The notes under the pieces: generated by a model
Told to the model about the DNA's origin: nothing
What the model saw: only the letters and a program-made list of their open reading frames with translations
Databases searched by the model: none
Source of the DNA: Nocardioides caeni
Lineage (GTDB): Bacteria; Actinomycetota; Actinomycetes; Propionibacteriales; Nocardioidaceae
Assembly (NCBI RefSeq): GCF_004912195.1
Contig: NZ_STGW01000001.1
Location: 625,851 to 689,850, forward strand
DNA length: 64,000 bases
Direction of reading: 5' to 3'
Position numbers and translations under genes: made by a program
Shown: one piece after another, positions 8,109 to 16,628 of the stretch
Layout: each line of letters begins with the position of its first letter
Position numbering within the stretch: position 1 is the stretch's first letter

Positions 8109-9113
8109 ATGACTGCGGAAGCCGAGGCGGCGGTCCCGAGCCTGCGCAAGGTCGACCTTGCGCGCGTGGCGGGTGTGCTGGTGTTCGTCGTCGGCCTCAC
8201 GCTCTACATCCAGCTCAACGGCCTCCCGCGGCAGGGCTATCAGGTCGTCATCATCCTGTGGCTTGCGACGGTTGCCTGGGACGTGCGGCGGCCGGTGCGC
8301 GAGCACCTCGCGTTCCTGCGCGACTGGTGGCCGCCGTTCGCCGTACTGATGCTGTATCTCTACAGCCGCGGCATCTCCGACGACCTCGGCTTCACCTCGG
8401 TCAGCATCGTCTGGCCCATCGACGCCGACCGCTGGCTCTTCGGTGGCACGCTGCCGACCGAGTGGCTGCAGGCGAAGCTGTGCGGGGTGCCGTGCAGCCA
8501 GTCGATGGCCCCGGCCTGGTACGACGTCGTGCTGACCACCGTCTACTACTCCCACTTCTTCGCCGCCCTCGCCATCGGTGCCTTCCTCTGGAAGCGCAAC
8601 CGGGACGAGTGGATCTACTACATGCGGCGCTACCTGATGATCATCTCGCTCTCGGTGCTGGGGTACCTGCTCTATCCGATGGCGCCGCCGTGGATGGCCG
8701 CGCGTGACGGCTACCTGACCGATGACATCTCCCGGATCACCGGACGTGGCTGGTTCGACCTCACGCCGTCCGCCAACTCCGTCACCGCACAGGACCCCAA
8801 CGGCACCACCGCGCAGGAGCACGTCTCCGCGATCGGCAACCAGGTCGCGGCCATGCCGTCGCTGCACTCCGCTCTCGCGATCTTCATCGCCTGGTGGGTG
8901 ATCGTGCGCTTCCAGAACCCGTGGCGCTGGATCGTCCTGCTCTATCCGGCCAGCATGCTCTTCTCGCTCGTCTACTACGCCGAGCACTACGTTGTCGACG
9001 AGATCGCCGGCGCCCTGCTCGTGGCTGTCGTCATGGCTGGCTGGGCGTGGTGGGACCGGCGGAGCGGGGCTCGGCGCGATGCGGCTGACGGCGGTGGCGA
9101 GAGGGCCGGCTAG
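8109..9113 (+). CDS. PAP2-superfamily membrane phosphatase/phosphotransferase (Aur1/Ipt1-like)
   Basis: A 334-residue integral membrane protein with about six hydrophobic segments. The PAP2 signature is visible as AAMPSLHSALAIF and, 50 residues later, YYAEHYVVDEIAGALL, giving the catalytic His pair. The spacing and the PMAPPWMA loop resemble the inositol phosphorylceramide synthase/Aur1 subgroup, so it could move a phospho-head group rather than only hydrolyse phosphate. The ATG at 8109 is chosen because GGAGG (8099-8103) lies five bases upstream; a GTG at 8103 overlaps that site. A TACCCT hexamer at 8086 is a likely -10. The substrate is unknown. Confidence 0.88.
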   Translation: MTAEAEAAVPSLRKVDLARVAGVLVFVVGLTLYIQLNGLPRQGYQVVIILWLATVAWDVRRPVREHLAFLRDWWPPFAVLMLYLYSRGISDDLGFTSVSIVWPIDADRWLFGGTLPTEWLQAKLCGVPCSQSMAPAWYDVVLTTVYYSHFFAALAIGAFLWKRNRDEWIYYMRRYLMIISLSVLGYLLYPMAPPWMAARDGYLTDDISRITGRGWFDLTPSANSVTAQDPNGTTAQEHVSAIGNQVAAMPSLHSALAIFIAWWVIVRFQNPWRWIVLLYPASMLFSLVYYAEHYVVDEIAGALLVAVVMAGWAWWDRRSGARRDAADGGGERAG

Positions 9114-9160
9114 TTCCACAGGCCTGTACGCGACCGACGCGTTGTGTCGGTGGTCGGGCC

Positions 9161-9166
9161 TATATT
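9161..9166 (+). promoter_or_regulatory. -10 box of the first DUF222/HNH gene
   Basis: TATATT lies seven bases before the ATG at 9174, with no Shine-Dalgarno between them, so leaderless transcription is predicted. Confidence 0.6.
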
Positions 9167-9173
9167 CGTTCCC

Positions 9174-10496
9174 ATGTTCGATTCTACTCGGGTGACGACT
9201 CCGCGACTGCGGGATTGGCGTCGCACGCTCGCCCTCATCGAGGCGAGTGGTGAGCCGGCCGAGCTGATCGACGAGCTGCGGGCCCTCGAGGAGCTGGTCT
9301 GCGCGGCCCAGGCGCGCCAGCTCCGGGTGGCCCAGGCGTTCGACGTCGTCGAACGCGCCCGTCAGGCCGAGGAGGGGGTTCCGGCCCGGCGTCAGGGTCG
9401 GGGTGTGGCCGAGCAGATAGCGCTGGCCCGCCGGGAGTCGCCCCATCGCGGCCGCCAGCACCTTGCGTTGGCGCGGATCGCCCACGAGCTGCCCCACACC
9501 ATGGCCGCCTTCCGGTTCGGGTTGATCACCGAGTGGCGGGCCACCGTCGTGGCCCGCGAGACCGCCTGCCTGGAGGCCGAGCACCGGTCTGCGATCGATC
9601 AGCAGCTCGCTGCCGACCATGCGGCGTTCGCGGCGATGTCGGACCGCGAGGTCCACGGCACGGTGCGTCGCCTCACCGCCGAGCTCGACCCGGCAGCGGT
9701 CGCGAAACGGCGACGCAAGGCTGAGTCCGAGCGGTGCGTCACCATTCGGCCCGCACCCGACACCATGGCCTACGTGACCGCGCTGCTGCCGGTCGCCCAA
9801 GGCGTCGCGGTCTACGCCACCCTCAAGGCCGAGGCCGACCAGGCCCGCGCCGCCGGCGACGAGCGGAGCCGCGGACAGGTCATGGCGGACACCCTCGTCA
9901 CCCGCACCACCGGGTGCGCCACCACCGAGGACGGCGCGCCGGTCGTCCCCGTCACCGTCGGAGTCGTGATGACCGACGCCGCGCTGCTCACCGGTGCCCA
10001 CGACCCCGCCGCGCTCACCGACCACGGCCCGATCCCGGCGGATCTGGCCCGCGAGCTCATCGCCGCCAACGTCGACGCCGACCTCGCCGTGTGGATCCGG
10101 CGTCTCTACGCCAGCCACCGCACCGGGCAGCTGATCGCGATGGACTCGCGTCAACGTCGCTTCCCGCGACTGCTCGGAGAGTTCCTTCGCCACCGCGACC
10201 AGTGGTGCCGCACCCCGTGGTGCAACGCTCCGATCCGCCACCTCGACCATGTCGATCCCGTCGCCGAGGGCGGTGCCACGACCGCGGAGTCCGGACAGGG
10301 CTACTGCGAGGCCTGCAACTACGCCAAGCAGGCTCCCGGCTGGCGGCAACGGCCCCGAGCCGGTCCCGAGGGTCACGTGGTCGAGACCACCACGCCCACC
10401 GGCCACACCTACCGCTCCCATGCACCACCAGCAGCCGGCCAGCGGCGACCTTCAGCACGACATCGTGACGACCAGGAAGACACCCAGACCGCTTGA
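9174..10496 (+). CDS. DUF222 / HNH endonuclease protein (13E12-repeat type)
   Basis: A 440-residue protein with an N-terminal all-helical DUF222 region (about 1-320) and a C-terminal HNH nuclease (about 340-400). The nuclease shows zinc-binding Cys pairs around WCRTPWCNAPIRHLDHVDP, the His-rich core, and CEACNYAKQ. The family is greatly expanded in actinobacteria and often lies in variable regions; its cellular role is not established. The ATG at 9174 follows a -10-like TATATT without a ribosome-binding site. A second, diverged member lies at 50773-52089. A long hairpin and a decayed arr gene follow, so this is probably a variable spot. Confidence 0.88.
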   Translation: MFDSTRVTTPRLRDWRRTLALIEASGEPAELIDELRALEELVCAAQARQLRVAQAFDVVERARQAEEGVPARRQGRGVAEQIALARRESPHRGRQHLALARIAHELPHTMAAFRFGLITEWRATVVARETACLEAEHRSAIDQQLAADHAAFAAMSDREVHGTVRRLTAELDPAAVAKRRRKAESERCVTIRPAPDTMAYVTALLPVAQGVAVYATLKAEADQARAAGDERSRGQVMADTLVTRTTGCATTEDGAPVVPVTVGVVMTDAALLTGAHDPAALTDHGPIPADLARELIAANVDADLAVWIRRLYASHRTGQLIAMDSRQRRFPRLLGEFLRHRDQWCRTPWCNAPIRHLDHVDPVAEGGATTAESGQGYCEACNYAKQAPGWRQRPRAGPEGHVVETTTPTGHTYRSHAPPAAGQRRPSARHRDDQEDTQTA

Positions 10497-10564
10497 GGGT
10501 CAGGGTCGTGGGCGACGACATGCACCCACAGCGACGGCTCGCCGTCGTGGATGACCGAGTCGAG

Positions 10565-10613
10565 TGATCGACCGGGATCGCATCAACCTGCTTGATCGGA
10601 TCCCGGTCGATCA
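10565..10613. repeat. 15-bp perfect inverted repeat downstream of the HNH gene
   Basis: Arms TGATCGACCGGGATC (10565-10579) and its exact complement (10599-10613) enclose 19 bases, in which ATCA/TGAT can extend the stem. No T-run follows. It could stop or stabilise the upstream transcript, or be a leftover of a mobile element; the sequence does not decide. Confidence 0.6.
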
Positions 10614-10683
10614 TCAGGACTACCGCCCACGTCAATCTGGGCTACTAGAGACCTGCTCACCCTCGCCAACCCCACGCGCGACC

Positions 10684-10689
10684 TACCCT
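10684..10689 (+). promoter_or_regulatory. -10 box of the arr pseudogene
   Basis: TACCCT stands six bases before the GTG at 10696, the same geometry as at intact leaderless genes in this window. The promoter seems preserved although the gene is broken. Confidence 0.5.
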
Positions 10690-10695
10690 GTCCCG

Positions 10696-10975
10696 GTGAG
10701 CGACGTACTGGACGAGGGCCCCTTCTTCCACGGCACGAAGGCGGACGTGAGGGTTGGGGATCTCCTCACCTCGGGGTTCCGGTCGAACTATCGGCCGGAG
10801 GTGGTGATGAACCACATCTACTTCACCGCCCTCATGCCGGGAGCGGGGCTGGCGGCCGATCCGGGTCGTCGGCGAGGTGACCGACTGGGTGCGGCTGACG
10901 CCGGAGGCGCTGCAGGACTGGCACGACCGGCTGGCGGTGCTTCGTCACCACGAGCGGGGCGAGATCATCAACTGA
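10696..10975 (+). pseudogene. arr: Rifampin ADP-ribosyltransferase, internally deleted and frameshifted
   Basis: The first frame encodes the Arr N-terminus: GPFFHGTKADVRVGDLL, GFRSNYRPEV, MNHIYFTALMPGAGLAA. The match then stops at about 10858. The Arr C-terminus resumes in the next frame as IRVVGEVTDWVRLTPEA and QDWHDRLAVL, ending at a TGA at 10973-10975. Intact Arr proteins are about 140 residues; only about 93 codons remain. The missing middle part normally carries the catalytic acidic residue, so the product cannot be active. Intact Arr inactivates rifampin by ADP-ribosylation. The first frame itself runs on without a stop into unrelated residues up to 11088. Confidence 0.88.
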
Positions 10976-11121
10976 GCGGCGCGCTCGTCGGCGAGGTCGG
11001 TGCCCGTGCTGCCAGTGGTTCGCAGCTGCTCGACCTGGCGGCCCGTCGCCCAGGGGAGCCGGACGGGCGGACCGACTTCTACCTCTGACGGTCCAGTTCG
11101 CCGCGGAAGGAGGCCGGTGTG
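10976..11121. other. Gene-free remnant between the arr pseudogene and the MMPL gene
   Basis: An open frame continuing from the broken arr gene runs to a stop at 11088, but its residues (LLDLAARRPGEPDGRTDF) match nothing I recognise. I see no promoter, hairpin or RNA gene here. It may be a scrap of a further lost gene. Confidence 0.4.
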
Positions 11122-13215
11122 TCACGCCTCCACCAGCGCTGTTTCCGGCTCCGCATCCAGCTCCGGCAGCAGGCGGTCCAGCCAGCCCGGCAGCCACCAG
11201 TTCGCGTCGCCAAGGAGCTTCATCGTGGCCGGCACGAGGACCAGACGCACGACGGTGGCGTCGAGGAAGATCGCCGTGGCCAGCCCGACTCCCATCATCT
11301 TCACGACGGGGTCGCTGCCGAGGACGAAGCCCGAGAAGACCGCCACCATGATCAGCGCGGCGGCGGTGATGGTGCGTCCCGTGCCGGCGATGCCCGCGAT
11401 GACCGCGCGGGTGTTGTCGCCGTCGCGACGGTGCTCCTCGCGCACCCGCGACAGCAGGAACACCTCATAGTCCATGGACAGGCCGAAGAGGATCGCGAAC
11501 ATGAACAGCGGGATGAAGGACACGATCGGCACCGTCGACTCCACGCCGATCAGCGCGGCAGCCCAGCCCCACTGGAAGACCATGACGAGGACGCCGTACG
11601 CCGCGCCGACGCTCAGCAGGTTCAGGATCACCGCCTTCAGCGGCACCAGCACCGACCGGAACAGCAGCGTGAGCAGGAGGAACGACAGCAGCAGCACGGC
11701 GACCACGAAGCGCGGCATCCGCTCCTGCACCCGGTCGCCGAGGTCGGCGAAGGTGGCCGTCTGACCGCCGACATGGGCGGTCGCTCCGGTGTCGTCGAGC
11801 ACCGTCGGGAGCACCTCGCTGCGGAGCCTCGCGACGGTGTCCTGCGTGGCGACGTCCTGGGGCGAGGTGGTCGGCTGCGCCACCAGGGTCGCCACGCCCG
11901 CGTCGAGATCGATGGTCGGCTCGCCCACTGCGACGATGCCCGGGTCGGCTGCGATGGCCGCGGCGAGTGGCGCCACGACGGAGTCGTCCCCGGAGATGTC
12001 GACCGCGAGCACCAGCGGACCGTTGGCGCCGGGGCCGAACCCGTCGGCGATCAGGTCGTAGGCGCGGCGCTCGGTCCTCGACTCGGGCTTGGTCCCGTCG
12101 TCCGGGAACCCGAGGTCGAGGGCGAGCACGGGGGCGGCGAGCGCGACCATGAGAGCCGCACCGGCGACGAGATACGCCGTCGCGTGGCGGGTCACGTGAG
12201 CACCCCACCGGGCCCAGCCGGTGCCCGGCCGGCGCGGGGTGCGGCGGCGTCCGTTGATCCGGTGCCCCGCGAGCCCGAGGAGTGCCGGCAGCAAGGTGAC
12301 CGAGGCGAGCACCATCACGAGCACCATCGCCGAGATCGCGACGCCGCCGCCGGTCACGAACGGGATCCCCGCGACGAGCAACCCGAGGATCGCCACGACG
12401 ACGGTGCCGCCGGCGAAGATCACTGCCTGCCCCGCGGTCGCCAGGGCGCGGCCGGCCGATTCGGGGACCGTCATGCCCAGCGCGAGGTTCTCGCGGTGCC
12501 GGGTGACGAGGAAGAGCGCATAGTCGATGCCGACGCCGAGCCCGACCATGGCCGCCAGCTCCGGCGCCCAGGCCGGGATGTCGACCAGGTAGGTCACCAG
12601 CTTCATCGACGTGACACCGACGACCAGACCGAGCAGGGCCATCGCGATCGGCAGCCCCATCGCCACGAAGGAGCCGAAGGCGATCAGCAGGACGATCATC
12701 GCGACGACGATGCCCGCGGTCTCGCCGAGGCCGGTGGGTGCCTCCTCGAAGGCGAAGAACAGGTCGCCTCCGGTCTCGAGGGTCAACGACGACTCGTCCC
12801 GCAGGTCGGCGACGGCGTCCTTGAGGTCGTCCAGGTCGGAGGCGTCGAGATGCTCGATCGCCGGATACTGCACGCGCACCAGTGCGATGGTGCCGTCCGG
12901 CGACACGCTGCCGGTCGTCCCCATTACGTGGGGCAGTGCCTCGAGAGCGGCCTCGACCGGCGCCAACTCCGACGCCACGTCCGGAGCCTCGAGGACGACG
13001 TGGGCGGTGACGCCGCCCTCGTCGGCCCCGGCCTCGGCGAGCAGCTCCGCAGCCTGGTAGGAGTCGAGGCCGGGAGCCTCGAAGCTCTCCTCGAGATCGC
13101 GCCCGAAGGCGGCGGAGGAGGCGATGACGACGAGGGCGAGGACCAGCCAGGCGCCGATCGCGGCCCAGGGGCGGGTGGCAGCGGACCGGCCGAGCCGGTG
13201 GAGGAGATTCGACAT
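11122..13215 (-). CDS. MMPL/RND-family membrane exporter
   Basis: A 697-residue protein with two repeats of one transmembrane helix, a large extracellular loop and a five-helix bundle. One helix lies at residues 18-38, five lie at about 165-330, and five lie in the C-terminal half. The duplicated core motifs GLGVGIDYALFLVTRHRE and FGLSMDYEVFLLSRVREE are the proton-relay segments of MMPL transporters. Length fits family members that export lipids or drugs. The ATG at 13215 follows the usual MSNLLHRLGR start. It is divergent from a histidine kinase/response regulator pair that probably controls it. Confidence 0.93.
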   Translation of the reverse strand: MSNLLHRLGRSAATRPWAAIGAWLVLALVVIASSAAFGRDLEESFEAPGLDSYQAAELLAEAGADEGGVTAHVVLEAPDVASELAPVEAALEALPHVMGTTGSVSPDGTIALVRVQYPAIEHLDASDLDDLKDAVADLRDESSLTLETGGDLFFAFEEAPTGLGETAGIVVAMIVLLIAFGSFVAMGLPIAMALLGLVVGVTSMKLVTYLVDIPAWAPELAAMVGLGVGIDYALFLVTRHRENLALGMTVPESAGRALATAGQAVIFAGGTVVVAILGLLVAGIPFVTGGGVAISAMVLVMVLASVTLLPALLGLAGHRINGRRRTPRRPGTGWARWGAHVTRHATAYLVAGAALMVALAAPVLALDLGFPDDGTKPESRTERRAYDLIADGFGPGANGPLVLAVDISGDDSVVAPLAAAIAADPGIVAVGEPTIDLDAGVATLVAQPTTSPQDVATQDTVARLRSEVLPTVLDDTGATAHVGGQTATFADLGDRVQERMPRFVVAVLLLSFLLLTLLFRSVLVPLKAVILNLLSVGAAYGVLVMVFQWGWAAALIGVESTVPIVSFIPLFMFAILFGLSMDYEVFLLSRVREEHRRDGDNTRAVIAGIAGTGRTITAAALIMVAVFSGFVLGSDPVVKMMGVGLATAIFLDATVVRLVLVPATMKLLGDANWWLPGWLDRLLPELDAEPETALVEA

Positions 13216-13335
13216 GCCCCCACCGTGGCCCGCCGACGAGCGACGTACATCGGGCTGAGGAGTGGGGGACCCCTCCACCGAAAGTACGAGACACGGCTCG
13301 TGCTTGTGCCCCGTACGACGCGGGCTAGCGCTCCC

Positions 13336-13341
13336 TAGGCT
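13336..13341 (+). promoter_or_regulatory. -10 box of the histidine kinase gene
   Basis: TAGGCT lies six bases before the GTG at 13348. The spacer GGAGGG is also Shine-Dalgarno-like, but too close to the start to serve a normal leader. Confidence 0.55.
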
Positions 13342-13347
13342 GGAGGG

Positions 13348-14535
13348 GTGCCCGCCGCCTTCCTCCGCTCGATCCTCGCCGAGCCGCGCGCTCCCGTCCC
13401 GTCGGGCCCGGCGGCCCGGGCCTGGTGGGACCGGGCGCTGGTCGGAGCCCTGCTGCTGACGGCCGCGGGCGAGGCGGCCTTCCGCTCCGACGTGCCGGCC
13501 CGACCCCTGGCCATCGCGGTCGCGCTCATCGTGATCCCGGCCCTGCTCTGGCGGCGGACGCATCCGCTCATGGCGACCGCGGTCGGCTTCGGTGGCGCGA
13601 TGGTGCTCCACCTCCCGCTGCTCCTCGACGGCACCGCCAACGCGGGTCTCAACACCATGGTCTGTCTCCTGCTGCTGCCCTACTCCCTCTATCGCTGGGC
13701 GTCCGGTCGCGAGGCGCTGATCGGGACGGCGGTCGTCGCCGTCCCGGCGGTCCTCGGCCTCGCGACCGCCGAGACCGCCGGGGACGTGATCGGCGGGACC
13801 ACCGTGCTGATCGCGTCCTTCGCCCTCGGGGCCGCCATGCGCTACCGCGCCGTTGCGCACAAGCGTGAGGTGCAGCAGGTCCGGACGCTCGAGCGCGGCG
13901 AGCTCGCCCGTGAGCTGCACGACACGGTCGCGCACCACGTCTCGGCCATCGCGATCCAGGCGCAGGCGGGGCGTGCGGTAGCGGCCACCGACCCGGCCGC
14001 TGCGGTCGAGGTGCTGGCAGTCATCGAGGCGGAGGCATCGCGCACCCTGCTCGAGATGCGCACCATGGTCCGGGTGCTGCGTCACGACGACCACGGCGAC
14101 GGCGACGGCGACACCACCGACCCGGTGCCGGTCAGCTACGCGCCACAGCGGGGCATCGGTGACCTGGACGACCTGACCCGGATGAGCCCCGCGGTGCGGG
14201 TGCACCGCGACGGCGACCTCGTTGACCTGCCGCAGGCGGTCGAGGCGGCGGTCTTCCGGATCTGCCAGGAGTCGGTCACCAACGCCGTCAGACATTCGGT
14301 GAACGCCACGGTGATTGCCGTGGAGGTCACCAGCGATGCCCACGAGGAGGTCGGCGTCGTACGGTTGCGTGTGCACGACGACGGAGAAGCGGCGCGCCTC
14401 GCGGCCGGTGTGGGCTACGGGCTGGTCGGGATGGCGGAGCGGGCCAAGCTGCTCGGCGGCACCTGTCACGCCGGTCCGGACCCGCTCGGCGGCTGGACCG
14501 TCGAGGCGACGATCCCGCGGGAGGTGCCGCAGTGA
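13348..14535 (+). CDS. Two-component sensor histidine kinase (NarL-partner type)
   Basis: A 395-residue membrane kinase. Four or five hydrophobic segments fill about residues 28-165. A HisKA_3 dimerisation domain carries the phospho-acceptor His in ELARELHDTVAHHVSAIA (about 188-205). An HATPase_c domain has the N box CQESVTNAVRHS and the G box VGYGLVGMAERAKLLGG. No extracellular sensor domain is visible, so it probably senses the membrane, as the kinases beside many ABC or MMPL exporters do. Its stop overlaps the GTG of the response regulator (GTGA), so the two are translationally coupled. Confidence 0.94.
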   Translation: MPAAFLRSILAEPRAPVPSGPAARAWWDRALVGALLLTAAGEAAFRSDVPARPLAIAVALIVIPALLWRRTHPLMATAVGFGGAMVLHLPLLLDGTANAGLNTMVCLLLLPYSLYRWASGREALIGTAVVAVPAVLGLATAETAGDVIGGTTVLIASFALGAAMRYRAVAHKREVQQVRTLERGELARELHDTVAHHVSAIAIQAQAGRAVAATDPAAAVEVLAVIEAEASRTLLEMRTMVRVLRHDDHGDGDGDTTDPVPVSYAPQRGIGDLDDLTRMSPAVRVHRDGDLVDLPQAVEAAVFRICQESVTNAVRHSVNATVIAVEVTSDAHEEVGVVRLRVHDDGEAARLAAGVGYGLVGMAERAKLLGGTCHAGPDPLGGWTVEATIPREVPQ

Positions 14536-15200
14536 CTGGCCAGGGGACCATCCGGGTGGTGGTCGCCGACGACCAGCTCCTGATCCGCACCGGGCTCACC
14601 ATGATCCTCAACGCCCAGCCCGGGATCGAGGTCGTCGGCGAGGCGACCGACGGTCACGAGGCAGTCGCCGTGGCGCGCGAGCTGCGCCCCGACGTCTGCC
14701 TCTTCGACATCCGGATGCCCGGCATCGACGGCGTCGAGGCGACCCGCCAGCTCGCCGGGCCGGGCGTCGAGGATCCCCTGGCCGTCGTGATCATCACGAC
14801 CTTCGACCTCGACGAATACGTCCACGGCGCCCTCAAGGCGGGCGCCCGGGGCTTCCTCCTCAAGGACGCCGGGCCGGAGCTGCTGGCCCAGGCGATCCAC
14901 GCCGCCGCCAACGGGGACGCGCTGATCTCACCCGACATCACCCGCCGCCTGCTCACCACGCTCGCGGGGCTGGAGCGAGCCGCCCCGCCGCCCCAGCCGA
15001 TCGAGCCGCTCACCGAGCGTGAGGAGGAGGTGCTGCTCACGGTCGCGCGCGGCCGCACCAACGCCGAGATCGCCGCCGAGCTGCACATCACCCTGAGCAC
15101 GGTGAAGACCCATGTCGCGGCGCTGATGAACAAGCTCGGCGCCCGCAACCGCGTCGAGGTCGCGATGTGGGCCCACGAGACGGGGCGGATCAAGGCCTGA
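14532..15200 (+). CDS. NarL/LuxR-family response regulator
   Basis: A 222-residue protein with a receiver domain: acidic pocket D13-D14, phospho-acceptor D59 in LFDIRMPG, ITTF and the conserved Lys in FLLKDAG. A LuxR helix-turn-helix covers about 158-215 (LTEREEEVLLTVARGRTNAEIA, LSTVKTHVAALMNKLG). It is coupled to the kinase by a four-base overlap. The likely target is the divergent MMPL gene. Its last 11 bases overlap the 3' end of the convergent acyl-CoA synthetase gene. Confidence 0.95.
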   Translation: MTGQGTIRVVVADDQLLIRTGLTMILNAQPGIEVVGEATDGHEAVAVARELRPDVCLFDIRMPGIDGVEATRQLAGPGVEDPLAVVIITTFDLDEYVHGALKAGARGFLLKDAGPELLAQAIHAAANGDALISPDITRRLLTTLAGLERAAPPPQPIEPLTEREEEVLLTVARGRTNAEIAAELHITLSTVKTHVAALMNKLGARNRVEVAMWAHETGRIKA

Positions 15201-16497
15201 GCGTGGGCCGGGCCAGCTCGCCGCGCAGCACCTTGCCGGTGAGGGTGCGCGGCAGCGCGTCCATGAACGTCCATGTCTTGGGTCGCTTGGGCGGTGCCAG
15301 CCTCTCGCGGGCGTACGACGCCAAGGCCTGCTCGCTCACCGTGCCGACGACTGCGGCGCAGACCCGTCGTCCCCAGTCGGGGTCGTCGACGCCGTAGACC
15401 GCGACCTCCACGACGCCCGGGCACTCGCCGAGCACCTGCTCGACCTCGGTCGGGTACACGTTGACGCCGCCGGTGATGATCAGGTCCTCCCGACGACCGT
15501 CGAGGTAGAGGTAGCCGTGGTCGTCGATCCGCCCGTGGTCGCCGACGCTGAAGGCGGCCCCGGTGGCGGTGGTGCGCCAGGCGGCGGCCGTCTTCTCCGG
15601 TGCGCCGAAGTAGCTGAAGTGGGCGAAGTCGGGGACCTCGCACCACAGGGTGCCGTCGGGATCGGCGGTCATGGTGCGGCCGGGCCGCGCGCGGCCGACG
15701 GTGCCGGGCCGCTCGAGCCACTCCTCGCTGCGGCAGGCGGTGAACTGTCCCTCCGTGGCGCCGTAGAACTCCCAGGTCGACCCGGCCGGGAAGAGATCGA
15801 TCAGCCGACGCTTGACGTCGACCGGGCAGGGGGCACCGGCGTGGGCGACCAGGCGGAAGCAGGACAGGTCGGGGGTGCCGACCGCGTCCCAGTGCGCGAA
15901 GAGGCGCTGCAGGTGGGTCGGGACGCAGAACATGGTGGTGGGCCGCTCGGCCTCGATCGCGGCGGTGACGGCTGCGGGGTCGAACGGGCCGGGGACGACG
16001 ATCCGACCGCCGGCCAGCAGGGTCCCCATCGCGAAGCGGAGCGGCGCGGAGTGGTGGAGCGGGCTGAGGACGAGGTTGACGTCGCCTGCGTCGAAGCCCC
16101 ACAGGTCGCGTTCCTCGGCCCACAGCGCGGTGGCGTCGGCGGGTGACAGCAGGCCGGAGAAGACACCCTTCGGGACGCCCGTCGTGCCGCTGGTGCAGTG
16201 CATCGGCCGACCCAGCGGCAGTCCGGGCACCGGCAGGTCATCGACCAGCTCCGCCAGCTCCTCGGTCGACCGGACCACCCGCGAGGGCGCCAAGCCTCGC
16301 AGGATCCGCTCCTGCTCGTTCGCCGTGAGCCGCGGGTCGAGCGGGATGGGGAAGATCCCGGCCGTCAGCAGGCGCCACACCGCGTCGACGTACTCCACCG
16401 AGCCCGGCACCAACAGGGCCACCCGGTCGCCGGGCAGGGGCGTCAGCGGCACGGGCGTCGACGGCGGGGGAGTCGACGATGGGGAGGGGGCGGGCAC
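15190..16497 (-). CDS. AMP-dependent acyl-CoA synthetase/ligase, short N-terminus
   Basis: A 435-residue adenylate-forming enzyme. The P-loop-like A3 motif is CTSGTTGVPKGVFSG, the A5 motif is FYGATEGQFT, and the A7/A8 region is YLDGRREDLIITGGVNVYPTEVE. The catalytic A10 Lys lies in LPRTLTGKVLRGEL near the end. It should activate a carboxylic acid as an acyl-adenylate and pass it to CoA. Most relatives have about 500 residues; here the first 25 residues are a Pro/Ser run, and the usual N-terminal helices are shortened. The start is uncertain. The substrate cannot be predicted. Confidence 0.88.
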   Translation of the reverse strand: MPAPSPSSTPPPSTPVPLTPLPGDRVALLVPGSVEYVDAVWRLLTAGIFPIPLDPRLTANEQERILRGLAPSRVVRSTEELAELVDDLPVPGLPLGRPMHCTSGTTGVPKGVFSGLLSPADATALWAEERDLWGFDAGDVNLVLSPLHHSAPLRFAMGTLLAGGRIVVPGPFDPAAVTAAIEAERPTTMFCVPTHLQRLFAHWDAVGTPDLSCFRLVAHAGAPCPVDVKRRLIDLFPAGSTWEFYGATEGQFTACRSEEWLERPGTVGRARPGRTMTADPDGTLWCEVPDFAHFSYFGAPEKTAAAWRTTATGAAFSVGDHGRIDDHGYLYLDGRREDLIITGGVNVYPTEVEQVLGECPGVVEVAVYGVDDPDWGRRVCAAVVGTVSEQALASYARERLAPPKRPKTWTFMDALPRTLTGKVLRGELARPTLRP

Positions 16498-16628
16498 CGC
16501 CCCACCGTAGGGGGCGGTGTGGCCCGATCGGGCCAGACCCCCGCGTCGTTCGACCCGACCTCACCGGATCGCCGGTCACGACCGGTGTCGCGCGCCTAGC
16601 CTCCGCGGGAGGGGGAGGAGGTGGCGTG

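Noticed and set aside
10564..11088. A 174-residue intact protein covering the arr region
   Set aside because: Only its middle matches Arr. The part before the GTG at 10696 covers the hairpin, and the part after about 10858 is unrelated, so the frame is an accident of the deletion.
11119..13338. 739-codon open frame opposite the MMPL gene
   Set aside because: His/Asp/Arg/Gln-rich antisense sequence; the minus-strand frame has clear MMPL motifs.
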